This document shows, piece after piece, positions 11,077-24,490 of a stretch of DNA of 64,000 nt. Source of the stretch: Flammulina velutipes (Eukaryota; Basidiomycota; Agaricomycetes; Agaricales; Physalacriaceae). Under the pieces are notes generated by a model. That model did no database searches, was not told where the DNA came from, and saw only the letters and a list, made by a program, of their open reading frames with translations. The stretch spans positions 1,860,001-1,924,000 of the forward strand of contig CM022373.1 in NCBI GenBank assembly GCA_011800155.1, in the 5' to 3' direction. Positions within the stretch are counted from its first letter, which is position 1, and each line of letters begins with the position of its first letter. The translations under genes and the position numbers were made by a program.

Positions 11077-13037
11077 GCGGGCCTACACGATATGTCAAGT
11101 TCTGCTTGATTTCGGAGAGGGAAAGAAAATTACGCACCATAGTGACTTGGCTTATTAAGACATCGCTTAACGCATACGGCCTGAGAAGTAGGAACAAACA
11201 AGAGACAGCCATTGTTCCAATCAACACCGGGCGCATAGGATGGATAAATCAGCTTCCAGGCAGCTGCGCGGAGTCCGTGGAGAAAAAGCCGACATGTTCA
11301 GGGAAAACGACGATGTTTATCTCGTGGATAGGACGGGTTGACACCGCATCTGGGAAATAGATAGACATTGCGAGAGGGAGTAAAAAACATCATAGGGTTC
11401 GTCGTTAGTGCTAGTATAGGTAGTGGCGAGACTCGATCGAAGGTTGACACACTAGTACTGCTCAGTACAGCCGGATGGAGACGTGGAGATTATTCCGAAA
11501 TATCCAGGGACCTGGGCGTAGGTACTGCAAGAAGTCAGGAGACAAGTGTTGTTGTGAGCTACAGACTTGACCGACCGATGGGCTGTGCTACTGAAATAGT
11601 AACAATACGTTCACAGGTCCGATGTGGTCCAGGACAAGATTTAAGCATAATCAGGGTCGGGAATCACCGGAACATTTTCCTGAATGATCGCGGCGCAGAA
11701 CACAAGTTGTGTGGCGCCTTTTTAATACTCCTTCATTGTGAACGCTTTACTGTGCGCTCTTAGTTTGAGATTTACTCGGAATACAAGCAAGGATTATCGG
11801 AAACAGACCATCTCGTTGAATATTGAGTCCATTATAAGTCCTTCATCTGGAAGGAGAAAGGCTCGATGGTTCTCATCAGAGAGGAAGGAGTCTCACCACC
11901 AACTTCGTTTACAGTACTGCATTCAGATCTGTAATGGTGCTACATACTAGTACATCTGAACATTTCCAATCCCAGCGTTTTCCTCGACTTAAGAACACAC
12001 AGCTGTAGCGTGGGAATTTGGATATACATACGTATGTAACATCGGTCCGGTCCGGCCGCCGACTGGCGCCACATCTTTCTTTCCGACCGTCACCAAGACA
12101 GATTATGAGCGTTCTTCGAAATGATGTGGACTTAAGAAGGTCTTTTAGGAAACGCGTCTTTTAATTTGTTGCGAGGATCTTAAACCGATGGCGCCGTCGT
12201 GCGCGGGCCATCGAATTTTTACGCTGACGACCATGCGCCTGGCTACCATGTCGTTTGGATGCATCTCGAGACCTACTCAGTATCTGTGAGTGATGTTACG
12301 CCCTTTGGGCACGTGTCTTATTATCCTGCAGTCTGCTGTTAAACTTTGTATACGTGCCTACCGATTTCATCTCAAGGAAGTACCTTCTATACGTGCCGCC
12401 TTAGCTATCTCTAATAATAGGAACCTGTCGAATCAAACAACTGCTGTCAACCCGAACTCGCACCGACTCATACCGCCGTCGAACGATGCACATGTTACCT
12501 GTCGTCCTGTTGTTCGCGTTGAGGATTCTAGCCCATGTAACGGAGATCGGAGCGTTCTGTGGCCTCAGAACGTTGCCCGGATTGCACCATACAAGTGTTC
12601 CGCTGATTAGCTATTTGTGTTGCATGTGGAGAAGAAGAACCTAAAGAAGAAGCGCCACCTCGTGAAAAATAGAGATATAGCTTGAGGCTAGCCTGAGAGT
12701 ATGTCTCCACTTTTATCTATTATGTGTGAACCTAATCCGGAATCACCAGAGTATCTCTGCTAAACGAAGTTTTGTGGTGGGATGGACAAGTGAGACAGCA
12801 ATTCATCTGTCCATCGAGCTATCATCCTTTCATGCTAACGTGCACGCCACCATTTCATTGGAGTTGCACGTCTCCGTTGGCCACCGAGATAGATAGATAA
12901 GTAAATTGCTCGGGATGGTCCCGTTAGAAGTCCGGCGACAGTTTACGCGTCCATGTGGACACCTACCGATGGACGGGTACTACAAGAAGGCTCCGTCTTT
13001 GACTTGCCAGCTTCTTAGGTCTTGTCTACCTTCAGCC
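11077..13037. other. Long intergenic region, no gene recognised
   Basis: About 2 kb. The open frame at 11368-11763 (plus) begins with ATG but its composition and lack of introns or motifs do not support a gene. A GC-rich patch (GGTCCGGTCCGGCCGCC) sits near 12040-12060. The last few hundred bases should hold the promoter of the oligopeptide transporter. Confidence 0.5.
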
Positions 13038-16000
13038 ATGCCCGCCATCGAGGACGAAAAACTTTCCGCAGGGGATTCCAGCGCCGAACTCGATTCTGAG
13101 AGGGCCATTCCTAAAGGTTAGACTTGGCTCGCTCTCTACGTCTACTAGTTGATCTAATCATCTGCGTCACAGGGAAAATCGACGCTCTCGAGGCCCTTGC
13201 CCTTCCGGATTTTGACGACCCCAACATCGACAAGAATGCCGCCATTGCAGGTCTGTTAGGTTTGTCATATCACCTTCGCCTCGTCTTATCTACATACTAA
13301 TATCTTTGTTATAGAGGACGATTCTCCCTACCCCGAAGTACGGTCCGCTGTTGCTAACACTGATGATTCCACTATCCCGGTCTCAACCTTGCGTTCTTGG
13401 GTGCTAGGTATTATCTGGGCCATCATTATCCCCGTGGGTTGTTCGTATCTATCTCGAAATCACTCTCAATAACTATGATCTTTGTAGGGTTTGAACCAGT
13501 TCTTCTTCTTCCGTTATCCCTCGGTAACCGTCACTGGCATCGTCGCTCAACTTCTCGTCTTCCCTATCGGTCGCGCTTGGGCTCGCTTGGTTCCCAACTG
13601 GAAAATATTGGGCGTGTCATTGAATCCTGGTCCTTTCAGCATCAAGGAGCATGTGAGCCCTGATTGCTGTATCCTGCACCGCGGTACTTATGATGTCTGT
13701 AGGTTCTCATCACAATCATGGCCTCCGTTGGCGCCGGAAGTGCTTATGCTACGGATATTGTCGCTGTTCAGCGCGTCTACTACAACCAAACGTACAACTT
13801 CAGCTATCAGTGGATGGTGGTCATGTCTACGCAGCTGATCGGTTTCTCTATTGGCGGTATTGCCAAACGTTTCCTCGTTCAACCGCCATCCATGAGTAAG
13901 TGGCCTCCATACCGCCGCGAAATGCACTCATCTAATTCATCGTAGTATGGCCTGCCAACTTAGTTACCTGCGCGCTGTTCAACACCCTCCACGCTCAAAC
14001 ATACGCTGGAGCTGGGAACCGTGGCGGCATATCGCGTGAAAGGTTCTTCGCGTATGCATTCGTGGGCTCGTTCTGTTGGTACTTCTTGCCTGGATATCTC
14101 TTCCAGGCACTCAGCTATTTCTCTTGGGTGTGTTGGATTGCACCGAACAACGTCCCCGTCAATCAAATGTTCGGGTATGTACATGGCATGGGTATGAGCC
14201 TAATTACGTTCGATTGGGCGCAGGTGAGGATTCACGATTGCCTCCTTATCTTCCTGAAACTAATTCTGTAATTGCAAAGATCGCGTATATTGGTTCTCCG
14301 CTCGCTACGCCCTGGTGGGCCGAAGCGAACATCTTCGCTGGATTTGTCTTCTTCTTCTGGATTCTCACACCAGCTCTTTATGTATGTGAACTTTACCAAC
14401 GTGTACCGGACGGTGTTGATCGGCCACCTTTAGTATAGCAATGTGTGGAACAGCGAGTACATGCCGTGCGTTGTTTTCCCTTCGATATTTGAATGTCACT
14501 CATCGTATTCCCTTGCATAGAATCTCTTCTCGCGGCTCGTACACAAACACCGGCCTGCCATATGACGTGACCAGGATTGTCAACGCGGACGCCACTTTCA
14601 ACGAAGAAGAATACAAGAACTACAGTCCCTTGTTCCTATCGACGACGTTCGCGATATCTTATGGCCTGTCCTTTGCCAGCATTACTGCGACTTTGACCCA
14701 TGCATTGTATGTTGCAATGCCTTTGACTTGCTCGAAAATATTCACATTGCTCTAGCCTGTATTTCCGCAAACAGATCTACACGCAAGCCCGTCGCGCTAT
14801 GAAAGAGCAGCCAGATATTCATGCTCGACTTATGTCGCAGTACCGCCCAGTGCCTGAATGGTGGTATGCCATCATTTTCTGTGAGTAGCATTATCCACCA
14901 ATCGCCCGTGTGAGCGTTAACTGACACTCGTGTACAGTGGCAATGTTTGCCTTCGGCGTGGTTTCGATAGTAGTTTGGGATACCAAGTTTCCCGTGTAAG
15001 TTTTCATTTGCACCCTCACGGTCAGCGTTCTGATTGCTTTTCTCTAGTCAGTACTTCATCCTCGCTCTGGTCATCTCCTTTGTCTATGTAATCCCCATCG
15101 GTATGATTCAAGCCATAACAAACCAGCAAGTTGGTCTCAATGTCGTCACCGAACTCATTATTGGCTACGCCCTTCCTGGACGCCCAATCGCGATGATGAT
15201 GTTCAAAACTTGGGGATACATTACTATGGCCCAGGCTCTCACGTTCACATCGGATTTCAAGCTCGGGCATTACATGAAGATTCCTCCACGCTCCATGTTT
15301 ACCGCCCAGGTCGTCGCCACAGTTATCGCAGGCACGACACAGCTAGGCGTCCAGGCGTGGATGTTCACCAACATTGAAGGTCTCTGCTCCCCGGACCAGA
15401 AAGATGGTTTTATCTGCCCCTCAACCGAAGTATTTGGCACGGCTAGTATAATCTGGGGTGTCATCGGCCCCGCCAGACAGTTCTCAAAAGGGCAGGTGTA
15501 CTATGCCCTCGTATTCTTCTTCTTGATTGGCTTCATATGCCCCGTTATCGCGTATGTTGTTGGTCGCAGATTCCCCAAGAGTTGGCTACGTTATCTCAAG
15601 TGGGTCCACCGTACTGCCTCCATTGCGAACAAATGTTAACGTTGACGCTAGCTTCCCTGTTATCTTTTCGGGGACAGGCTACATTCCTCCCGCGTCAGCC
15701 GTCAACTACGTGCCATGGGCCATTGTTGGATTCATTTTCCAGTACGTTATCCGCAGGCGTCACTTTTCATGGTGGGCAAAGTACAACTACGTGTTGTCCG
15801 CCGCGTTGGACGCAGGGGTGGCTATTTCAGCCGTAGCCATCTTCTTCTGCCTTCAATATCCGTTAAACGGAGATATTGGTGCTGGTAATGTGGCGAAATG
15901 GTGGGGTAATACTGTACCATTCAAGACGGCAGACGCACGCGGTACGCCGATGAAGGTTGTTGCGGAAGGAGAGTTCTTTGGTCCCAGAACATGGCAGTGA
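13038..16000 (+). CDS. Oligopeptide transporter, OPT family
   Basis: Plasma-membrane proton-coupled importer of small peptides. Start ATG 13038 gives an acidic cytosolic N-terminus (first 80 residues), then about 12-16 hydrophobic segments over some ten exons. The two OPT hallmarks are present: NPG in SLNPGPFSIKEHV (residue 138-140) and KIPPR in GHYMKIPPRSMF (near nt 15275). SVGAGSAYATDIVAVQRVYY, INQQVGLNV-like TNQQVGLNVVTELIIGYALP and the terminal GNVAKWWGN..PF motif are also typical. Introns are 50-60 nt; examples are 13117-13172 and 13251-13314. Stop at 16000. No regulator or peptidase adjacent. Substrate (tetra/pentapeptide, glutathione, siderophore-like) is not decidable. Confidence 0.93.
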
Positions 16001-16144
16001 GCGGTGTATATTACCCATTTATTACCTGTATTGTTGTATGTATGAATTACGATATTTGATACTTGTACATTTTTTGAACCAAAGTAGTATATGTGGCGGT
16101 GAAGCTGACTAATCCACTACGCATCTTATTCTCTTACCACGACC

Positions 16145-18175
<2,031 letters not shown>

Positions 18176-18298
18176 TCTGCTTAGTTTTACTGTATATTTC
18201 GTGGTCTCAATGCAATGTTATTGGTATGATAGTGTTCAATATAGCCTTGTTTGTTTTGAATGAGAACGTTTCAAGAAATGAACTGCTGGAACCTACAT

Positions 18299-18586
18299 TT
18301 AATCCACGGTAACTCCTTGAGTGCGCAGGGCGTCTTTGGCCTCGGTGATCTCCACCATGAGCTCTGTGTATGCCTCTGGACAATCTCTGAACGTCCACAA
18401 CCCCCATCCAAGCGACCAGAGGGAATACGACCCAAAGGATACGAGCAACCACCAGGGTAGAAGAGGGATGATTTGTTGAGCAATGTCTTCGTCGACGAGC
18501 GGGACTGATAAATATTGGAGAACGACGAGGATGTAGGCGGCAGCGACGAGCAGCGCGACGCCGGCGAAACGATGAGCTCTTGCCAT
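18299..18586 (-). CDS. DPM3: Dolichol-phosphate mannosyltransferase subunit 3
   Basis: Intronless, 95 aa. Small ER membrane protein that tethers and stabilises the catalytic DPM1 subunit making dolichol-P-mannose for N-glycosylation, GPI anchors and O-mannosylation. It has two N-terminal transmembrane segments (residues about 7-30 and 42-62), then FRDCPEAYTELMVEITEAKD, the DCxxAxxEL motif that defines the family, and a C-terminal amphipathic helix ending LRTQGV. Start ATG 18586 is 60 bp from the FIS1 ATG on the other strand; 3' end is convergent with U2AF at 124 bp. Confidence 0.9.
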   Translation of the reverse strand: MARAHRFAGVALLVAAAYILVVLQYLSVPLVDEDIAQQIIPLLPWWLLVSFGSYSLWSLGWGLWTFRDCPEAYTELMVEITEAKDALRTQGVTVD

Positions 18587-18646
18587 CGTGGACGTGTTTA
18601 GGAAAAGTGCTAGCACAGCCACAACGTGCCTTGTCTTTACACAGCG
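18587..18646. promoter_or_regulatory. 60-bp divergent promoter of DPM3 and FIS1
   Basis: The two start codons are separated by only 60 bp, so both 5' UTRs and the core promoters must share or overlap this sequence. No clear TATA box is present. Confidence 0.6.
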
Positions 18647-19330
18647 ATGACCACTGATCTCCCATACGCTGCCGACGCCGAAGTCTCTCTTGCGTATGAC
18701 GAACTCGAGGTAGCTACACGCCCTACTCACACTGCTCGCCGTCACTGACAACGCTGAGCAGGTACTGAAGATCCAGTACGAGAAGGAACTCGTCCAAGGA
18801 CATGTTACCGTCCAGACAAAATTCAACTATGCATGGGGCCTCGTCAAGAGCCCAGTAAGGGACCACCAAGTTGAGGGTGTCAGACTACTCCAAGGTGCGT
18901 CTCCCTCAATGCAGTCTTCGAGCTTTCCGACGCTGACCCGGTTGCTAGACTTGTACCGTGCCGAGCCTACACGAAGACGGGAATGTCTATACTACCTCGC
19001 GCTAGGACACTACAAGATGGGCAATTTCGACGAAGCAAGGAAATTCAATGGTGCATACTCTTCCGAAGATGCCAGCTGTTCCCCCCGTGCTTACACACTT
19101 GTCTTGCATAGGTCTGTTGTTGGAGAAGGAACCTACGAATATGCAGGCTGCCAGTTTGTCTCAGCTTATAGACCAGGGAGTTGCACGCGGTTCGTGTTTA
19201 ATTTCTGCCATCTTTGCGTCTGCTCATGTCCTCGTTAGAGGGATACATAGGCATGGCTCTCGTAGGCGGTGTTGCTGCGGTGGGAACACTCCTCGTCGCG
19301 GGTCTTATACGGCGAGCAACACGCAAATAA
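18647..19330 (+). CDS. FIS1: Mitochondrial fission protein Fis1
   Basis: Tail-anchored outer-membrane adaptor that recruits the dynamin-like fission machinery to mitochondria and peroxisomes. Start ATG 18647 ([20 protein letters not shown]). The first intron follows [17 protein letters not shown] is the conserved Fis1 segment, followed by TPR-type helices: [20 protein letters not shown] and [20 protein letters not shown], then [20 protein letters not shown]. The C-terminal anchor [20 protein letters not shown] ends in a short basic tail (RRATRK). About 154 aa, the usual length. Five exons with introns of 45-60 nt. Confidence 0.95.
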
Positions 19331-19574
19331 CTGTCCTGTCCATGGTCTCGCTAACCTGTAGCCTCGAAACCAATCATATTCGATGCCCATCTCAACTCTA
19401 TAATTATCTTAATCTGGACAGTCCCAGTTAGTCCTTGCTTTCAATATCAAGTGTATTTGTACTCTTTCAAGAGGTGTTTAGGTACGACCAACCGTTATGG
19501 TGACATTATGCAAGTGGTATATCATAGTTCTAGTAGATATTTCGTAAAGACAGAACGTTCATCTCATTCCCGAC

Positions 19575-21615
19575 TCATTTCGCTGCGAACCTCGACTGTT
19601 CTCGTAAACGTCGACCAATCCTACGGAAAATAAACCTGAGATGTGGTCAATATCTTGAGCGCGATGAGAGTAAAGCAACGCACGGTAAGGGTGCCATAAG
19701 TGTCATAAGACCAGCCAGTAGAGCGGTTGCACCCACCGTGCCAAGTCGGTTATACATCGCGCCAGCAAACAGCGGGAATGCAGCGGCGAATGCAGACCTC
19801 ATTGCACTATTTGACGCCATAGCCGAAGCAGCGATAGGGCGATACGCGGTGACCAAATACGTGAAGACCGACGTAAAGACAAAATATATACCAGCGCCAA
19901 ATGGTATAGAAGCAATTATGGGCACAATCCAGTGCACACTAGCGTAGGTCGTGAACGCAAGCCAATATAAACCTTTGCGTGGTATCGTCAGTTACCGCAA
20001 GCACACTAAAAAGCTCCTGGTACGGCGTACCTAACGGAACAAGTATTCCTCCAACTTCGCCCATGTACAGCCTGGCTTCAGGTGGCGCCACACCTCCATT
20101 TTTATCAGCCTCGCGAGCGACAACTCTGCTTATATGAGCACTGAATCATAACATTGAAACGAAAGCTCCCACCTGTTCCAATACCCCTGTGAAGAGAACG
20201 CCAGAACCATACCCAGTCCAATACCCATGTAACTCAATCCCGTTTGTTGCATGTCAAAGCCGTGCTTCTGTTGAAAGATTATGGGGAAGGCTTGGAAAGA
20301 CAGATATAGTATCCCCAAGATAAGCGCCGTCCATGTATTTAGTAGTAGAGCCATACGATCGTAGAACATTAGTTCTAAGTGTATGGGTTCAGCCATCCTG
20401 CCAAGATTTAGTAAGGTAGACTCACGGAATGGCTTGTAACAACTAACGACGATAGCCGAAGCAAGGCTACCATCTCGACGATCCAATGGCGCCCAGTAGT
20501 TGGCATTCCCAGTTGACTTTCGTAACCTGAAGAGTAAGTTAGATCGAATATGAGGGTAAATAATGGTCTCGTTGACTTACTTCGCTGCTTTCGTCTTGAG
20601 GATGACTGGAACGAATGTCTCTGGAACAAACTGTGGGCAATTTAGATTGTCGAACTGGTAGGTAGACGCGGAGGCGAACCAAGACAAGAGCCACGAATTG
20701 GACGAATGTCCATATTAGCATAACGTGGTATGTCCAGCGCCATGAAGCATTCTGTTCAAGTTGCAAGTTATCAGTCAAACGTTCCAGGACTTCTTTAGCC
20801 ACTAACTTGGTTTATGAAGCTGATCATATAATTATGAGAGCGTGAAGCTTTGCAAATATAATGATTCAACGTACCCGCTCATGAGAGGTCCAAATACGGG
20901 TCCAATAAATGGCGAGATGGTATACAGCGCCATGGGACTTAAACATAGCGTTAGATACGAACACCTGCTACAAAAGACAACTGACTTTGCCACTGTCGCA
21001 TTGTCAAAGAGATCACTGACACTCCCCCCAGCCACGCTTAGAAACGCTGACCCGCAAAAGCCGGTCACGAATCGGAAGATCAGGTAGACCGCTGGAAACA
21101 GGTGTTAGGATGGGGACACACGGCGCGAATTGGCACGTACAGATGTTAGGAGCAAAGGCTACCGGAAACGAGAATGCGAAGAGAAGGAAATATGAAACAG
21201 TGTAGATCTTGTCGCGTCCGTAGACTTCTGATAGTGGCCCAACAAGAAGAGGTCCCCATCCGAGTCCTTCGACATACAGACTTATGGAGAGAACCGTAAC
21301 GATATGACTGACACCAAACTCCTTCGCGACTGCTGCCTCCGTTGCCGCTGCCTATCACACAGTACTTTAGTAACGCCACACTATATCGCCCTGACTGAAG
21401 CTTACCACTGAAGAAAGGCAAGTCACGCAGAAAGCAGCGCAGCTGATAATAGCAACGATGATCCATTTACGGAAAGTTGACATTTTCTGGGGATTGTCTT
21501 TGTCCTCCAACACGACTAGGAATTCATCAAAGGTTGGCTTTTCCGAAGCATTCAGGTTTGGCGCTTCCACCTTTTCAGAGTCCATCGCGACTGTCGTGTT
21601 GGATGCGGACGCCAT
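19575..21615 (-). CDS. MFS transporter, drug:H+ antiporter-1 (TPO/FLR-like)
   Basis: Plasma-membrane exporter of the 12-TM DHA1 group. Start ATG 21615 gives a cytosolic N-terminus with FDEFLVVLEDKDNPQKMS, a DNPxxW/M-type motif usual before TM1 in this group. Later exons show SEVYGRDKIY (the motif A-like loop), FRFVTGFCGSAFLSVAGGSV (motif C-like, TM5), and near the C-terminus SASMAS-type sequence SAMASNSAMRSAFAAAFPLF. An intron close to the end (donor GTGCGT) joins the tail FIFRRIGRRLREQSRFAAK, stop at 19575. Eight or more short introns. Substrate (polyamine, azole, other) is unknown. Confidence 0.88.
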
Positions 21616-22227
21616 AGGAAAGTTCAAGTAAATGAAAGGAGGAGGAAGACATGTCTATATACCGCCGGCTAAACGTGGGGAACAGAAATGGCCGCTATCA
21701 GCCGTACGTTGCTTTCTAATCCATTCAAATGACTCATAAGTACTTTCGAGTCGTCGAGAAAGTTATGTACATGGGTGTGGCCGTTGACCCGTTTGCGCCG
21801 TCCGTGCCCAAGTCGGGGCGCTTAACAAGGAGATTCATCAGCAATTATTAAATTTAGAGCCCTTATAAACCGTCTAGAGAGCATGGATCTGAAACGTAGC
21901 CCTTTGCGCTTCTGTAGTCAGGAAGGCTTCCAGTCGGGGGAACGTGTCGATCTCGGTCCAAGTACAACTCGCGCCATCTCGTTGTCGATAGTGAACGTCT
22001 AGGTGCGTCGTGGTATTAGTTCAATAATAAACAAGTCCTCCGTATGTAGCGCTGGCGCTGACCCCGAGGCTTAGTGCAATCCAGGTCTACGAGTAATGTG
22101 TGGGGGGAATAGAAAAGGTGATGCTAAAATGTACAGTGCGGAGAAGTCCGATGCCCCAAGAAAGGTCCCAAAGGTGAAAATGACTATCGATCTTCAAGCA
22201 ATGTAAGTGGAGAACAAAGGCGAGATA
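21616..22227. other. Intergenic, nothing recognised
   Basis: Between the MFS promoter and the phosphatase stop. No coding stretch or repeat noticed. Confidence 0.5.
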
Positions 22228-22905
22228 CTAACGCTCGTACCACTGGATCATAGACGGACAGTCGGACGCCCTAAAATTCTTCACAAACTCGAATTGCGGG
22301 CCAGTCTCTGGACTATGGGGAAACCTGGTGCATTTCTCCACAGTGCGCCATTCCTTGGCGATAATCTCTAATGCATCCGCTCCATCTTTGGCTAGACCGC
22401 TCTCGACAAGCCAGCAACCCACCACCATTCCCGTTCGTCCGATTCCACCGCGGCAATGCACCGCACTGATTCGACCGCGTTTCTCGTTATCCCGAATGAC
22501 GTGAAGCACTCTGTGCATGTAGTCCGCGCTCTGTGGTAGAGACCTGTCTCGTATGGGGAAGCGGTGATATTCGATGGTGGATGTGTCAATGTTCAAGAGA
22601 GCCGCTCGACCAGAGAGGATGTTGGCATAGGGAGACAGCTCGCCCGCCTCGGTAAGGTCGATGAACGTCCGTACTCCAGCTCGAAGGAGGTTGTCAAGCT
22701 TTGGCTTGAATGGATTGAACGGCGTCCAGGGGTATTCGCATGCCAGGAGAAGGGGAGTGGCCCAGTAGGAGTTGGGTATTGGTCTTTGGCAGACAGCCGT
22801 AAGAGGGCTTGGACGATCCACGGGCGACAAAGCGTGAATGAGGCGCTGGTCGTTCTGCAAGTCGTCGGGCGCTGTGTGGCACTGCAGCAATGATTTGAAC
22901 GACAT
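22228..22905 (-). CDS. Protein tyrosine/dual-specificity phosphatase-like protein
   Basis: Single exon, 225 aa. The P-loop VHCRGGIGRTGMVVGCWLV (residues about 147-165) contains the catalytic HCx5R(T/S) signature of cysteine phosphatases. Upstream, FIDLTEAGEL and FPIRDRSLPQS match the strand and the general-acid loop (Asp in IRDRS). It also has an N-terminal ANSYWA-like segment (PNSYWATPLLLACEYP), found in a group of microbial PTP-like proteins. Start ATG 22905. The lack of an intron is unusual among its neighbours. Protein or phosphoinositide substrate cannot be told. Confidence 0.85.
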   Translation of the reverse strand: MSFKSLLQCHTAPDDLQNDQRLIHALSPVDRPSPLTAVCQRPIPNSYWATPLLLACEYPWTPFNPFKPKLDNLLRAGVRTFIDLTEAGELSPYANILSGRAALLNIDTSTIEYHRFPIRDRSLPQSADYMHRVLHVIRDNEKRGRISAVHCRGGIGRTGMVVGCWLVESGLAKDGADALEIIAKEWRTVEKCTRFPHSPETGPQFEFVKNFRASDCPSMIQWYER

Positions 22906-23519
22906 GTAAGTACAGTTATGTTGAATGACTGTATAGGACGAGGGAATAGAGGGCTATGCAATCTCAATCGACCTTTCAAGCAATGCTCTTATATGGTGGG
23001 AGAACAAAGAGCGACCATCACTTTGAAACCCTTTCGGACCAGCATGTTTCCCACGTGCCCAAACATTTTCCTTCCGACTGTTGCATCAATATCACTCCGT
23101 TGCGTGTACTCGGTCTGCTGTGCGGTCTTAACAGGTATTGAACTACTACCGACGGTCTGCTCGCATCTCCCGTTCTCGCTGGAGGACTCTCAGTGGCGCC
23201 TCGTCGTCCCGTTGAGTTCCGTCATCGCGATTTGAAATACTCTGAAGATCATCTGCAACTGGATCCCCGCAGCTCCCGTCTCGCTGAAGCAGCCCGCAGA
23301 ACCATGCTATATTTACGCGAGCATTCGCCGGTGTCAAGAGTTGGAGCACATTGCCAAAAGGAGCCTATTCTAGACGAGCAAATCTCACGCTGTCTGGCTA
23401 TCTGATGTTCCATGCGCCACAAGAGTTTACTTGTGCTTGGAACGCTCCCAATTTCTCGGCTAACATTCAAAAATATACGGGGTACAAAGTCTATTTGTGA
23501 TTCATCTCCGTTCCTTCTT
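22906..23519. other. Intergenic, no gene recognised
   Basis: Separates the phosphatase from the histone-like gene. The open frames on both strands lack family features or consistent splicing. Confidence 0.5.
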
Positions 23520-23992
23520 TTAGATTTCAACTGTGCTGGCTTTCCTTGTTCGCGGGTGCATTGGAAGGAGGACAGGCTGAATCCAAGGTAAAACTCCGCC
23601 TTCACTGATAGTAACGTTACCAAGCAGCCTCTTGAGTCTGCAGAATTCATGGTTGAGCTGTGGCGAGATACCAATGGGTGCTATGACTTACTCTTCGTCG
23701 TTCAGGATTGCTAACTGTATATGTCGTGGAATAATGCGATGTTTCTTATTATCTCTGGTTGCGTTCCCAGCAAGCTCTAGGAGCTCCGCAACTAGATACT
23801 CCAACACGGCAGCAAGGTATACTGCCATCATTGAGTCAGTTATCGGACGTTACCTCGTTCAGCCTTACCTGCAGACAGAACGTTCACTCTTCTCCCTTTG
23901 TCGTGAGCTTTCAACTTTCTATGAATCCTGGTGACAGGAAATTGCAGCCCAGCCCGGCTCGATTTCATTAGCTTCTTGGTAGTATTTCCCAT
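23520..23992 (-). CDS. Divergent histone H2A
   Basis: Three exons: ATG 23992 to the GCAG|GTAAGG donor, a middle exon, and a last exon ending TAA at 23520. The joined protein (about 123 aa) has the H2A fold signature [55 protein letters not shown] and [20 protein letters not shown]. The acidic-patch residues (E in LEYL, AE, LELAG and NDEE) are kept. It differs from canonical H2A in a short N-tail ([12 protein letters not shown]), in the L1 loop ([14 protein letters not shown] in place of the GNYAQRVGAGAP type), and in a C-tail lacking SQ(E/D). It is not H2A.Z-like in the docking region. An alternative in-frame ATG is at 24016. No H2B gene is adjacent. Confidence 0.8.
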
Positions 23993-24490
23993 GATTTTTG
24001 CCCCATATACAATCATATTCTTGCCACTGTTAACCCCCAAAGCCTTCCTGGAGTGTCGTCAGAATGCTCGCAACTGCCGAAGGTTATAGCCAACCGTTTC
24101 GCGTCTCCGCTCTGTCGTAAAAATAAAACGAATCCATAGAAATTTGGTTACAGACGTACCATATTTTCTGTATGTAGCTATGGGTCGTGGATGTCGTTTA
24201 GAGAGAGACGGGAATGTGGCGCCGCATTTAAATACAAGGAAGATTCCCACGTGACTGACGCGTCAAAGTTTAACGTGACGGAATGTTACCCGTCACGCTT
24301 CTTCTCCGCACCCCCAACACGAGGCGAAGCTCACGCCCGGAGCTGGACGATTGCAGACCACCGAAGAACGTGGAAAATAGGCGCCCAATTCATTGTTGCT
24401 TTGCTCATCGCCGTTCACGACGTCCAACGGCCTAATCCACATATAACGACTACGCGCTGGCGACGTACACAACAACATACTCCGGAGAAG
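23993..24490. other. Divergent promoter region
   Basis: Lies between the H2A-like gene (minus) and the M50-like gene (plus). No gene called. Confidence 0.5.

Noticed and set aside
11368..11763. 131-residue open frame on the plus strand
   Set aside because: No motif, no intron signals and unusual composition compared with neighbouring genes; judged a chance frame.
23840..24040. Longer H2A N-terminus starting at 24040
   Set aside because: That codon is TTG; the first usable in-frame ATGs are 24016 and 23992.
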